NCBI GenBank assembly: GCA_964408735.1
Contig: CAYPAX010000012.1
Span: 1 to 63,466, forward strand
Reading direction: 5' to 3'
Source of the DNA: UBA7887 sp964408735
GTDB lineage: Bacteria > Pseudomonadota > Alphaproteobacteria > UBA7887
DNA: 63,466 nt
Shown piece by piece: positions 24,590-33,207 of this stretch; position 1 is the stretch's first letter; every line of letters starts with the position of its first letter. The translations under genes and the position numbers were made by a program. The notes below the pieces were generated by a model. The model was not told the DNA's origin. It saw only the letters and a program-made list of their open reading frames with translations, and did not search any database.

Positions 24590-26245
24590 CTATTCGCCCG
24601 TCGCCGCAGGCTCCCCGCTCCACAGCGCCTCGGCGCGGGTCCAGGCCATGCCGGCGGTGGCACGGCCCATCTCGAGCGCGCGCAGGTTGGCGTCCATGAT
24701 GTGCACGCCGCCATAAATGCGTGCCATGCCGCATTGCTCGGCCGCCTCGCTGAAGGTCTGCCAGACCAGGATCACCTCGTGGCGCGGCGCCAGGCGATCG
24801 AAGGCGCCATGGCGGCGGGCCACCTTGTAGGTGCCCATGGCCTCGCGATAGTGGTCGCGGTCGAGATCGCCGACGCGCACCTTAGGATCGTGAAAACGGT
24901 CGCTGCCCGAGAAGCGCTTGAGGATCTCGGCCGCCGCCGCGGCAAAGGCCGAATGGCCCGAGACATATTCGGCAAAGGCGGGCGAGATGGTGGCGTTCCA
25001 CTGATAGGGCCGCCATTCCTCTCCCGGCAGATAGCCGAAGCCCTTGTCGCGGCCCAGCCAGCCGCCGATGGTCTGACCCTTGAAGAGCATGCGGATGGCG
25101 GTGATGGGGCGCACCGAATCGTAAGTGGTCTTGGCGTCCCAGGCGGCGATGCCGGCATCGAGCAAGGCACCGTTCAACGCCAGGAACATCTTCACGTCGT
25201 CGTCGAGCGAATGACCGTCGCGCAAGGACACTTGCTGGGCGAAGTGGTTCCAGTGGCCGGCCGGTGTCGCGACATAGCCGCCGTCGTGGGACCACATCTG
25301 CGCCATCACCTTCATCTCCTCGCTGAGGCGCGTCTGCATCTCCATGACCTGGGTGAACTGGTCCACATAGGCCTGGTGCGAGGTGCTGGTGTTGCCTTGC
25401 GCATCCGTATAGGGCGCCTCGCTGCCATAGCGCGGCGGCGGCGGGCGCAGCTGATCGGCGGCGTCGAGCGCAAAAGGCACCACATCCGGCCAGTGCGGCG
25501 TGATGTGCATCTGCTCGGCGACGTGGCCGTATTCCTCGGGCTCGAAGAGCTGCGGCCGGTGCACGTATCGGTCAGGGCGCAGGGCCGGGTCCCAGTTGGT
25601 CACCAGCAGCGGCTGCCAGCGGTTGGGATCGGCCGCCACGGTGTCCTGGCCCGCTTCATTGACCGGCTCGTAGCCGCTGGTGTCGGCATAATGGTGGGCG
25701 AAATTGGCGCCATCGTGGGCGCGCGCGGCGAGCACGGTCTCACCGGCCCGCACGCCGACCCAGGCGGGCGAGAACGGCGCCGGCCCGGCAAGCTCTACAT
25801 CGCTCACGCCGTCGTGGCGGGCCTGGGCACGAAAGTATTCCGCGTTTTCGGGAAATAGCGCGATCAGCACCGTCGCCGCGGCCGCGGCGATGGCCCGCAC
25901 CTTGGCGCCTTCCATATGCTCGTGCGCGGGCCTGCGGTCCGCGGCGCTGGCATAGAGCGGCAGCGCGGCGGGGTCGTAGGCGCTCCAGGCGTCGTAGATC
26001 GCCACATGCAGCAGGAACAGCTCGCGCGAGACGATGGTCGGCATGGGCCGGCCCTCGCAGATGGTTTCCAGCGCCCGCATGCTCCAGCGCGTGACGGCTG
26101 TGCTGCGCCCAGCCAAATTCAACGGCCGGCAATCCCGCTCCGCCCAGACCCCATCAAGCTCGATCGCCGCGGCGTGGGGGGAGCCGGATGAGGCGGCAAC
26201 GAGCATTGCCGCGAGGCCGATTGCTGAAAGAAGAGCCTTCATCAC
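24590..26245 (-). CDS. Secreted vanadium-dependent haloperoxidase/PAP2-type protein
   Basis: Product of 551 aa with signal peptide MMKALLSAIGLAAMLVAASSGSPHAAA. The vanadate-binding residues are visible in order: Lys and Arg in AAWDAKTTYDSVRPIT (about 355-370), Ser-Gly-His in YVSGHSAFAAAA (about 425), and Arg plus catalytic His in RIYGGVHIMDANLRALEMG (about 515). This is the arrangement of bacterial vanadium haloperoxidases that oxidise chloride, bromide or iodide with peroxide; acid phosphatase activity is an alternative for the fold. The long N-terminal half (AIYDAWSAYDP, HYADTSGYEPVN) matches the large bacterial VHPO type. It stands alone between the degenerate cyclase and the AT-richer patch. 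Confidence 0.88.
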   Translation of the reverse strand: MMKALLSAIGLAAMLVAASSGSPHAAAIELDGVWAERDCRPLNLAGRSTAVTRWSMRALETICEGRPMPTIVSRELFLLHVAIYDAWSAYDPAALPLYASAADRRPAHEHMEGAKVRAIAAAAATVLIALFPENAEYFRAQARHDGVSDVELAGPAPFSPAWVGVRAGETVLAARAHDGANFAHHYADTSGYEPVNEAGQDTVAADPNRWQPLLVTNWDPALRPDRYVHRPQLFEPEEYGHVAEQMHITPHWPDVVPFALDAADQLRPPPPRYGSEAPYTDAQGNTSTSHQAYVDQFTQVMEMQTRLSEEMKVMAQMWSHDGGYVATPAGHWNHFAQQVSLRDGHSLDDDVKMFLALNGALLDAGIAAWDAKTTYDSVRPITAIRMLFKGQTIGGWLGRDKGFGYLPGEEWRPYQWNATISPAFAEYVSGHSAFAAAAAEILKRFSGSDRFHDPKVRVGDLDRDHYREAMGTYKVARRHGAFDRLAPRHEVILVWQTFSEAAEQCGMARIYGGVHIMDANLRALEMGRATAGMAWTRAEALWSGEPAATGE

Positions 26246-26653
26246 CAGAGTCCTTGAGCGCAGCGTGTCTTTTATCAGTTTGCTTGGCCCAAATCTCCAC
26301 CAGCGCGCAAGTATACAGGTTTTGCGTTTGCGTGCTCATCCCACGGCCATTCGAGTGGGCCCTAACGGCATAAGGGAAAGCCCCAGGGTTGCACTCGAAT
26401 GGCGAGTGTGGTATAGTAATCAACAATGATGAAACCATCTGTATGGGCAGCTAATTATCGAATTTTGAACCGTTACCGGGATCACCTGCCCAGACTTGTC
26501 ATCGTCACGAACGAACTACGATCCGTTTCACATTGCTCTTTCCGAAAATTCATACGAAGAGTCTTCGGCACGTCGAGTGCTGCCGGGGCTAGTGGTCGAT
26601 ACTGAGGTGGTCGAAATCGAGTCATATTAGGAAGAAGGGAGAAGGCATCACTC
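26246..26653. other. 408-bp AT-richer intergenic region without a firm gene
   Basis: Base composition here is visibly lower in GC than in the flanks and continues into the small gene at 26654. It holds an inverted repeat (26347-26402) and two short open frames on the + strand: ATG 26426-26605 (59 codons) and a TTG frame 26496-26630 (44 codons) ending LVVDTEVVEIESY just before the ribosome binding site of the next gene. Neither has a clear ribosome binding site or recognisable similarity. The upstream part should contain the promoter of the haloperoxidase gene. Confidence 0.5.
26347..26402. repeat. Inverted repeat of 11-bp arms
   Basis: CCATTCGAGTG at 26347-26357 and its exact reverse complement CACTCGAATGG at 26392-26402, 34 nt apart. 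It could be an operator pair, a hairpin or the trace of a small mobile element. No direct repeats or transposase flank it. Confidence 0.6.
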
Positions 26654-26920
26654 GTGATAAAGATAGTACTTACGATACTAATTCTACTGGCATCTTTGGC
26701 TATCATTATCTGGCTAATTTTTGTGATTTCGAGCAGCATCAAGGCGAAGCTGTTTCTGATATCGTCGGTGGCTTTCAGCTTCGTAGTATTTCTGGCGTCA
26801 GGGGGAGCCACGGCACTGGTGGTGATATGTGTGTCGGTCCTCGGCATAGCCATCTACACGATCGATGAGGCCTTGCCCGACGACGAAGACGATGATGACG
26901 AATGGGCTGAGATACTATGA
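26654..26920 (+). CDS. Small membrane protein with acidic C-terminal tail
   Basis: Product of 88 aa, not recognised. Two hydrophobic segments (residues about 2-28 and 32-68: MIKIVLTILILLASLAIIIW and VVFLASGGATALVVICVSVL regions) precede a tail that is strongly acidic, ALPDDEDDDDEWAEIL. A good Shine-Dalgarno (AAGGGAGAAGG) lies 10 nt before the GTG start. Codon use is unlike the neighbours, with many ATA and ATT codons, matching the AT-richer patch and suggesting a recent arrival. An opposite-strand frame (26482-26853) overlaps but has no ribosome binding site and is disfavoured. Confidence 0.55.
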   Translation: MIKIVLTILILLASLAIIIWLIFVISSSIKAKLFLISSVAFSFVVFLASGGATALVVICVSVLGIAIYTIDEALPDDEDDDDEWAEIL

Positions 26921-26980
26921 GGCGCCGGCCATCGCGTGCTTGCTCTGAAGGGATCTTTCGCGACTCTCGTCTCCGAAAGC

Positions 26981-27664
26981 TCAGGAAATCTCAGCCGACT
27001 CTGCCAACCCCAGTCCGCCGTTGCGCACATACAGCAGGCAGCCCGTTTCGCTACTCGCACTATGGCGACTTCCAGGCGGATTGCGGACCCAACAGCCGCG
27101 GCCGTAGCTGCCGTTGGTGTCGCTGAGCTCGCCGTCGATGACGAGGATCTCCTCACCGCGAGCGTGCTCGTGTTCCTCGACTTCCGTGCCCGGGGCGAAG
27201 CGGAGCATGCGGATGGTCTCGGGGCCGTCCGGGCCGCCTGTTTCGTCGAGCAAGACGATCTGCTCAATGCCTTCTCTGCTCCCCGGCTGCCACTCCGCGT
27301 TGGTGGCGTCCACACGCTTGAAGGCCTGGCCGCGATATTGCCGCAGGTGGACGAACAGCGTGCAGCCTTCGGCGCTGTGGGGGGCATGGGGCGAGCCGTC
27401 GGGGTTGAGCAGCCAGGCGCCCTTGTGCCAGTCGCCGGTGTGGTCGGAGAAGGTGCCGTCGAGCACCAGGATCTCTTCGCCTTCCGGGTGGTCGTGGCGG
27501 GGAAAGGCGGAGCCGGCATCGAAACGCACGATGGTGCTGACGCGCCCTGATTCGGCCGCGCCGTCGTGGTACAGGCGCTTGCGCCAGACGCCGGCGGTGG
27601 GACTTTCGACCCAGTCCATCTCGGCGCTTCGCATTAGCGCGCGCTGGCTGAGATCGATGTTCAT
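26981..27664 (-). CDS. Double-cupin ChrR-like protein
   Basis: Product of 227 aa with two cupin_7/ChrR-type domains in tandem. Each has a His motif and a long barrel: FPRHDHPEGEEILVLDG with HAPHSAEGCTLFVH in the first (about residues 52-105), and VEEHEHARGEEILVIDG with SRHSASSETGCLLYV in the second (about 165-215). The His and Glu residues fit a Zn or Fe site. In ChrR this domain senses singlet oxygen or ROS as an anti-sigma module, but no anti-sigma helix bundle or ECF sigma gene is present here, so an enzymatic or sensing role is open. The ATG at 27664 lies 1 nt after the tldD stop codon, indicating co-transcription with tldD. Confidence 0.82.
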   Translation of the reverse strand: MNIDLSQRALMRSAEMDWVESPTAGVWRKRLYHDGAAESGRVSTIVRFDAGSAFPRHDHPEGEEILVLDGTFSDHTGDWHKGAWLLNPDGSPHAPHSAEGCTLFVHLRQYRGQAFKRVDATNAEWQPGSREGIEQIVLLDETGGPDGPETIRMLRFAPGTEVEEHEHARGEEILVIDGELSDTNGSYGRGCWVRNPPGSRHSASSETGCLLYVRNGGLGLAESAEIS

Positions 27665-27665
27665 C

Positions 27666-29099
27666 TCACTCCGCTTCCGTACCGCCGACGGTAAGGCCGT
27701 CCACCAGTACCGTCGGCTGGCCGACGCCGACGGGCACGCCCTGGCCGTTCTTGCCGCAGGTGCCGATGCCCGGGTCGAGCGCCAGGTCGTTGCCGATGGC
27801 GCGCACGTTCTTGAGCACTTCGTGGCCGGTGCCAATCAGGGTCGCGCCCTTGACCGGGGCGCCGACCTTGCCGCCCTCGATGCGATAGGCTTCCGAGGCC
27901 GAAAAGACGAACTTGCCCGAGGTGATGTCGACCTGGCCGCCGCCGAAGTTGACCGCGAAGAGCCCTTTGTCGACACCGCGGATGATGTCTTCCGGCACGT
28001 CGTTGCCGCCCAGCATGATGGTGTTGCGCATGCGCGGCATGGGCTGGTGGGCGAAGCTCTGGCGCCGCCCGTTACCGGTCGATTTGGTGCCCATCAGGCG
28101 GGCGTTGAGGCGGTCGTGCATGTAGCCCGTCAGAATGCCGTCCTCGATCAGGGCCGTGCGCTGGGTCGGCGTGCCCTCGTCGTCGATGCTCAGGGAGCCG
28201 CGGCGCGCCGCGATGGTGCCATCGTCGATTACGGTCACGCCCGGCGCGCCGACGCGCTCGCCCATGAGCCCGGAGAAGACGCTGGTTTCCTTGCGGTTGA
28301 AGTCGCCCTCGAGGCCGTGGCCGATGGCCTCGTGCAGCAGAATGCCGGGCCAGCCCGGACCCAGCACCACGGGCATCTCGCCGGCCGGGGCGGCGTCCGC
28401 CTCGACCAGGATCAGCGCCTGACGCAGGGCTTCGTCCACATGGTGCTGCCAGGTGGCGGCATCGAGCATGGCGGAATAGTCGTGCCGCCCGCCGGAGCCG
28501 TAAGAGCCCGTCTCCTTGCGCTTGCCGTCCTCGACCACGACCGAGACCGAGAGCCGCACCAAGGGCCTGATGTCGCCGACCCGGCTGCCGTCGTCGCGCA
28601 GGATCTCCACGGCCTGCCAGTTGCCGGTCAGTGAGGCCATGACCTGGCGCACGCGGGCGTCGCTGTCGCGGGCATAGGCATCGATGTCCTGCAGCAGCTT
28701 GACCTTGGCGGCAAAATCGACACCTTGCAGCGGGTTTTCGGGCTCGTAGAGTTCCTGGTTGGTCGGCTGCGGGCGCGTGTCCACACTGCCCTGGCCATGG
28801 CGCACGCTCTTCACCGTCGCGCCGGCGCGCTCGATCGCGGCTTCGCTGAGCTCGGAGGCGTGGCCGTAGCCCGTCGCCTCGCCCGAGACCGCGCGCAGGC
28901 CGAAGCCTTGCGTGGTATCGAAGCTGGCCGATTTGAGGCGGCCGTCGTCATAGGCGAAGCTCTCGCTTTGGCGGTATTCCAGATAAAGCTCGCCGTCGTC
29001 AGCGCCCGCAAGCGCGTCGCCGACCAGGGTCTCGACTCGGCCCGGGTCCATGCCCGTGCGCTCGAAAAACAGGGAGTCCAGCTTGGCGATATCGGTCAT
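27666..29099 (-). CDS. tldD: Metalloprotease TldD
   Basis: Product of 477 aa, the normal length. TldD with TldE/PmbA forms a heterodimeric protease that processes modified peptides and unfolded peptides. The zinc motif is HEAIGHGLEGD near residue 265 (HExxxH), and typical blocks are LYLEYRQSESFAYDDGRLKSA, DDGTIAARRGSLSIDDEGTP, ARLMGTKSTGNGRRQSF and GNDLALDPGIGTCGKNGQG. The partner gene tldE/pmbA is not in the window. ATG at 29099. Divergent from the DUF3422 gene, 65 nt apart. Confidence 0.94.
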   Translation of the reverse strand: MTDIAKLDSLFFERTGMDPGRVETLVGDALAGADDGELYLEYRQSESFAYDDGRLKSASFDTTQGFGLRAVSGEATGYGHASELSEAAIERAGATVKSVRHGQGSVDTRPQPTNQELYEPENPLQGVDFAAKVKLLQDIDAYARDSDARVRQVMASLTGNWQAVEILRDDGSRVGDIRPLVRLSVSVVVEDGKRKETGSYGSGGRHDYSAMLDAATWQHHVDEALRQALILVEADAAPAGEMPVVLGPGWPGILLHEAIGHGLEGDFNRKETSVFSGLMGERVGAPGVTVIDDGTIAARRGSLSIDDEGTPTQRTALIEDGILTGYMHDRLNARLMGTKSTGNGRRQSFAHQPMPRMRNTIMLGGNDVPEDIIRGVDKGLFAVNFGGGQVDITSGKFVFSASEAYRIEGGKVGAPVKGATLIGTGHEVLKNVRAIGNDLALDPGIGTCGKNGQGVPVGVGQPTVLVDGLTVGGTEAE

Positions 29100-29164
29100 G
29101 CTTCCATTCCGCTCGCAAATTTTCGCGGCAGTGCCGCGTTTGGTCGTCTAGTGTACGCGTCTCT

Positions 29165-30517
29165 GTGTACCGCCGCTATGCGAGGTTTACGAGAGTGATC
29201 GAGCCGGTGCCAACGGAACAGGACGGTGTTACGGAGCATCCGGAACGGATGCGCCTGGCGCGGGAAGTGCATGCGCGACCGCCCTTGCCGCTGTCAGCGC
29301 CCGCCAAGGTCAGCCATCTGGTGATGGTCTCGGGCGAGGCGGCGGCGGCAGACGAGCGTTCGCATCTGGCCATGCTTTGCGATGGCTTCGATGTGCCCTT
29401 GCCCGCCCACCGGGCGCAGCAATACGTTGCCGATCTCGGTGCCTTCAAAGTGCGCTGGGAGCGCCATACCGAGTTCGCGGCCTGGACCTTCGTGCGCCAA
29501 GGCGCGATGGCGGCGGCAACCTATGACCGGCCTTTCGCCGACCTGCCGCTTGGCCATGTGCCGAACGAATGGCTCTCGGCGCTGCCCGGCGAAGCCCTGG
29601 TCAACCTCTCGCTGGCGGTCCTCCCGCGCGAGGTGCCGACGCCCGAGCCCGACCAGATCGAGGAGCTCTTCCATCAGGCGGTCGGCGGCAGGGTCGGCGA
29701 TGCCGCGGCGCGTGTCTGGACGGACTTCCGCCTGCATGACGGGGCGAGCCGCATCCTGGTGCACGACCAGGCGCTCAGTGATGGGCGGCGCGGCCTGCTG
29801 GTACAGCGGCTGATCGAGATCGAGACCTACCGCATGCTGGCGCTGCTCGGTTTTCCGCTGGCGCGCAGCACCGCGCCCGAGGTCAGCGCCATCGACCGGC
29901 GCCTGGCCGAGCTCACGGCACGTCTGCACGAGCCCGGCGGTGCCGATGCCCAACGCGCCATGCTCGATCAGGCCTTGGCCCTGGGTGCGGAGATCGAGCG
30001 CCTGGCCAACGGCACCAACTATCGTTTCAGCGCCACACGCGCCTATTACGATCTGGTCGAGCGCCGCATCGACGAGTTGCGCGAGGCCGATGGCGATGGC
30101 GCCGAGCCCGGCCTGCAGCCCATCGGGTCCTACCTGCGCCGCCGCCTGACGCCGGCAGTGCGCACTTGCGAATCGGTACAGGAGCGCCTGGAAAAGGCCT
30201 CGCGGCACCTGGCGCGCGCGGCAAATTTGTTGCGCACCCGGATCGAGCTTGAGGTCTCGGAGCAGAATCGCGGCGTGCTTTCGGCGATGAACCGGCGCGG
30301 GCGCCTGCAATTGCGCCTGCAGCAAACCGTCGAGGGCCTCTCGGTGGCGGCGATCAGCTATTATGTCGTCGGCCTACTCGGTGTGCTATTCAAGGCCTTG
30401 CCAGAGACGGCCATGCCGCTTAGCGTGGCGACGGCACAGGGGCTGTCGGTGCCGCTGGTCGTGCTGCTGATTTGGCGGCTGGTGCGGCGGCTGCGTAAGG
30501 GCACCGACGATTCTTAG
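29165..30517 (+). CDS. DUF3422 membrane protein
   Basis: Product of 450 aa from GTG 29165; a GTG at 29195 (IEPVPTEQDG) is an alternative start. The family signature HPERMRLAREVHARPPLPL followed by APAKVSHLVMVSG is at the N-terminus. The middle includes HTEFAAWTFVRQ and DGRRGLLVQRLIEIETYRMLALLGFPLAR, and the C-terminus has two predicted TM helices (VAAISYYVVGLLGVLFKAL and VPLVVLLIWRLVRRL) after a helical region (about 250-370) that may form a coiled coil. The topology recalls CorA-like proteins, but function is unknown. It precedes the oxidase operon by 176 nt. Confidence 0.85.
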   Translation: MYRRYARFTRVIEPVPTEQDGVTEHPERMRLAREVHARPPLPLSAPAKVSHLVMVSGEAAAADERSHLAMLCDGFDVPLPAHRAQQYVADLGAFKVRWERHTEFAAWTFVRQGAMAAATYDRPFADLPLGHVPNEWLSALPGEALVNLSLAVLPREVPTPEPDQIEELFHQAVGGRVGDAAARVWTDFRLHDGASRILVHDQALSDGRRGLLVQRLIEIETYRMLALLGFPLARSTAPEVSAIDRRLAELTARLHEPGGADAQRAMLDQALALGAEIERLANGTNYRFSATRAYYDLVERRIDELREADGDGAEPGLQPIGSYLRRRLTPAVRTCESVQERLEKASRHLARAANLLRTRIELEVSEQNRGVLSAMNRRGRLQLRLQQTVEGLSVAAISYYVVGLLGVLFKALPETAMPLSVATAQGLSVPLVVLLIWRLVRRLRKGTDDS

Positions 30518-30568
30518 AGCCGCTATTTCGCAAAAATGATGAAAAAGTGATCGGAAAATGCGCCGCGA

Positions 30569-30584
30569 CTTGATTTCCGTCAAG
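30569..30584. promoter_or_regulatory. FNR/FixK-type box upstream of coxB
   Basis: CTTGATTTCCGTCAAG is a perfect CTTGA-N6-TCAAG inverted repeat and fits the alphaproteobacterial FixK/FnrL consensus TTGAY-N4-RTCAA. It lies about 117 nt before the coxB start codon. A TATAT element follows at 30594-30598; if that is part of the -10, the box would overlap the promoter and repress the aa3 oxidase at low oxygen. Activation from an alternative start cannot be excluded. Confidence 0.6.
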
Positions 30585-30693
30585 GCGCGGGTTTATATGC
30601 GGCGCGCTGAGCGAAAGAGGGGGAAGACCGGTTGGTCCCGTTCGGGATTGTCGCAGCCGGCTGTGTCTCGATTCGATGAAGGACGGAATTCAT

Positions 30694-31545
30694 ATGGCTT
30701 CGAGCAGGATATTCTTGCGTGTGCTGGCAGCACTCGCATCATTCGGGCTTGCCGGCACGGCAGCGGCCGAGACGGTTACCGGCCAGCCGGTGCCGTGGCA
30801 GATGGGCCTGCAGGCAGCAGCATCGCCGGTCATGGCGGATATCAACAGTTTCCATAACTTGCTGTTGGTGATCATCACGGTGATCGTGATCTTCGTGCTG
30901 GGCTTGATGATCTACGTCATGGTCAAGTTCAACCGCAAGGCCAATCCAACACCGTCCACCTTCACCCACAACACCGTCCTCGAGGTGTTGTGGACGGTGG
31001 TCCCGGTGCTGATCCTGGTAGTCATCGCGGTGCCCAGCTTCAAGCTGCTCTACAACGAAGGCGTGGTGCCCGAGCACGATATGACCATCAAGGCCACGGG
31101 CTATTCGTGGAGCTGGGGTTATGCGTATCTCGACGACGACGACGAGACCGATTTCGAGTTCGACTCCTACATGCTCGATGAGGAGGATCTCGGCCCCGGG
31201 CAACCTCGTCTGCTCGCCACCGACACCGAAATCGTCGTGCCCGTCGGCAAGGTGGTTCGCCTTCTGCTGACCTCGGCGGACGTCATTCACGCCTGGGCAG
31301 TGCCGGCGCTCGGCGTCAAGCGGGACGCGGTACCTGGGCGGCTCAACGAGGCCTGGTTCCAGGTCGACCGGCCGGGCACCTATTACGGCCAGTGCTCCGA
31401 GTTGTGCGGCACCAACCACTCCTTCATGCCGATTCAGGTGAAGGCCGTGAGTGAGGCGGAATACGAAGCCTGGCTGCAGACCGCCCGTGAAGAATATGCC
31501 CGCAGCGAAGGCGACGACGCGGTTCGCGTCGCCGCCGCGCGCTAA
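30694..31545 (+). CDS. coxB: Cytochrome c oxidase subunit II
   Basis: Product of 283 aa. Signal peptide at the N-terminus, then two TM helices (LLLVIITVIVIFVLGLMIYVM; HNTVLEVLWTVVPVLILVVI) and the periplasmic CuA domain. CuA ligands are His in DVIHAWAVPALG and the cluster C-x3-C-x3-H-x2-M in YYGQCSELCGTNHSFMPI. A Glu/Asp-rich insertion, YLDDDDETDFEFDSYMLDEE, sits after YSWSWGYA as in other alphaproteobacterial subunits. ATG at 30694 with AAGGACGG upstream is preferred to ATG 30676. First gene of the oxidase operon. Confidence 0.95.
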   Translation: MASSRIFLRVLAALASFGLAGTAAAETVTGQPVPWQMGLQAAASPVMADINSFHNLLLVIITVIVIFVLGLMIYVMVKFNRKANPTPSTFTHNTVLEVLWTVVPVLILVVIAVPSFKLLYNEGVVPEHDMTIKATGYSWSWGYAYLDDDDETDFEFDSYMLDEEDLGPGQPRLLATDTEIVVPVGKVVRLLLTSADVIHAWAVPALGVKRDAVPGRLNEAWFQVDRPGTYYGQCSELCGTNHSFMPIQVKAVSEAEYEAWLQTAREEYARSEGDDAVRVAAAR

Positions 31546-31567
31546 GACAGCGGAAGAGGAAAACGAG

Positions 31568-33175
31568 ATGGCTCATACCGAAGGCGCAGGCGATCACGCC
31601 CATCACAATCCGACCGGGCTCAAGCGCTGGCTATTCTCCACCAATCACAAAGATATCGGCACTCTGTACCTGGTCTTCGCGGTCATCTTCGGCCTCGTCG
31701 GTGCGATATTCTCCGTCATCATTCGCATGGAGCTGTTCGAGCCGGGCATGCAGGTGGTTGGCGAGGATGGCGGCCATACCTTCAACGTGCTGACCACGGC
31801 GCACGGTCTGATCATGGTCTTCTTCATGGTCATGCCGGCGCTGATCGGCGGTTTCGGCAACTGGTTCGTACCGATCATGATCGGCGCCCCGGACATGGCC
31901 TTCCCGCGCATGAACAACATCAGCTTCTGGCTGTTGGTGGCCGCTGGCGTCATGATCGTCGGCTCGGTGCTGGTGGATGGCGGGCCGGGCAACGGTGCCG
32001 GCACCGGCTGGACGGTCTATCCGCCGCTCTCGGGTAGCGACTTCCATGGCGGGCCATCCGTCGATATGGCGATCTTCTCGCTGCATCTAGCGGGTGCTTC
32101 GTCGATCCTCGGCGCGATCAATTTCATCACCACCATCTTCAACATGCGTGCCCCCGGCATGACCATGCACAAGATGCCGCTGTATGTGTGGTCGGTGCTG
32201 GTCACGGCCTTCCTGCTGCTGCTGTCCCTGCCGGTCCTGGCGGGCGCCATCACCATGCTGCTGACCGACCGCAACTTCGGCACTGCCTTCTACAAGGCGG
32301 CCGAGGGTGGCGATCCGATCCTCTGGCAACACCTGTTTTGGTTCTTCGGCCATCCCGAGGTCTACATCCTCATCCTGCCAGGCTTCGGTATAGTCAGTCA
32401 GGTCGTATCGACCTTCTCGCGCAAGCCCATCTTCGGCTATCTCGGCATGGCCTATGCCATGGTGGCGATCGGCTTCGTCGGCTTCATCGTCTGGGCGCAC
32501 CACATGTACACGGTGGGCTTGGATGTTGACACACGGGCCTATTTCGTGGCCGCGACGATGGTCATTGCGGTGCCCACGGGCATCAAGATCTTCAGCTGGA
32601 TCGCGACCATGTGGGGCGGCTCGCTGGAGTTCCCGGCACCGATGCTGTTCGCGCTCGGCATGATCTTCCTGTTCGTGGTCGGCGGCGTGACCGGTGTCGT
32701 GTTGGCCAATGCCGGCATGGATACGGCGCTGCACGACACCTACTACGTGGTCGGGCATTTCCATTACACCATGTCCATGGGCGCGCTGTTCTCGATGTTT
32801 GCCGGCTTCTACTACTGGATCGGCAAAATGTGCGGCCGGCAATATCCCGAGATGCTTGCCAAGGTGCAGTTCTGGACCCTGTTCATCGGCGTCAACCTGA
32901 CCTTCTTCCCGATGCACTTCTCGGGCCTGGCAGGCATGCCGCGGCGCTATGTGGACTATCCGGACGCTTTCTCGGGCTGGAACATGGTTTCGTCGCTCGG
33001 CTCCTATCTGTCCTTCGCTTCGGCGATGCTGTTCGTGTTCATCGTCTTCCGTACCTTCACGGCCGGGGCCAAGTGTGCCGACAATCCGTGGGGCGAGGGT
33101 GCCACGACGCTGGAATGGGGCACCTCTTCGCCGCCGCCGTTCCACACCTTCGAGGAACTGCCCGAGGTCAAGTGA
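31568..33175 (+). CDS. ctaD: Cytochrome c oxidase subunit I (aa3 type)
   Basis: Product of 535 aa with twelve predicted TM helices. Heme a and a3/CuB ligands are present: TTAHGLIMVFFMVMPAL (heme a His), WQHLFWFFGHPEVYILILPG (CuB His and the cross-linked Tyr), WAHHMYTVGLDVDTRAYF (CuB His pair), and YYVVGHFHYTMSMGA (heme His residues). GHPEVY marks the A-type proton-pumping oxidases. The ATG at 31568 has GAGGAAAACGAG upstream and gives the usual N-terminus with His-rich lead. 22 nt after coxB. Confidence 0.97.
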   Translation: MAHTEGAGDHAHHNPTGLKRWLFSTNHKDIGTLYLVFAVIFGLVGAIFSVIIRMELFEPGMQVVGEDGGHTFNVLTTAHGLIMVFFMVMPALIGGFGNWFVPIMIGAPDMAFPRMNNISFWLLVAAGVMIVGSVLVDGGPGNGAGTGWTVYPPLSGSDFHGGPSVDMAIFSLHLAGASSILGAINFITTIFNMRAPGMTMHKMPLYVWSVLVTAFLLLLSLPVLAGAITMLLTDRNFGTAFYKAAEGGDPILWQHLFWFFGHPEVYILILPGFGIVSQVVSTFSRKPIFGYLGMAYAMVAIGFVGFIVWAHHMYTVGLDVDTRAYFVAATMVIAVPTGIKIFSWIATMWGGSLEFPAPMLFALGMIFLFVVGGVTGVVLANAGMDTALHDTYYVVGHFHYTMSMGALFSMFAGFYYWIGKMCGRQYPEMLAKVQFWTLFIGVNLTFFPMHFSGLAGMPRRYVDYPDAFSGWNMVSSLGSYLSFASAMLFVFIVFRTFTAGAKCADNPWGEGATTLEWGTSSPPPFHTFEELPEVK

Positions 33176-33207
33176 GCCTCGGGCCTCACAGGTAAGCGGA
33201 ACAGAGC

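Noticed and set aside
26482..26853. 123-codon open frame on the minus strand in the AT-richer patch
   Set aside because: No ribosome binding site and it overlaps the + strand gene that has one; kept only as a caution.
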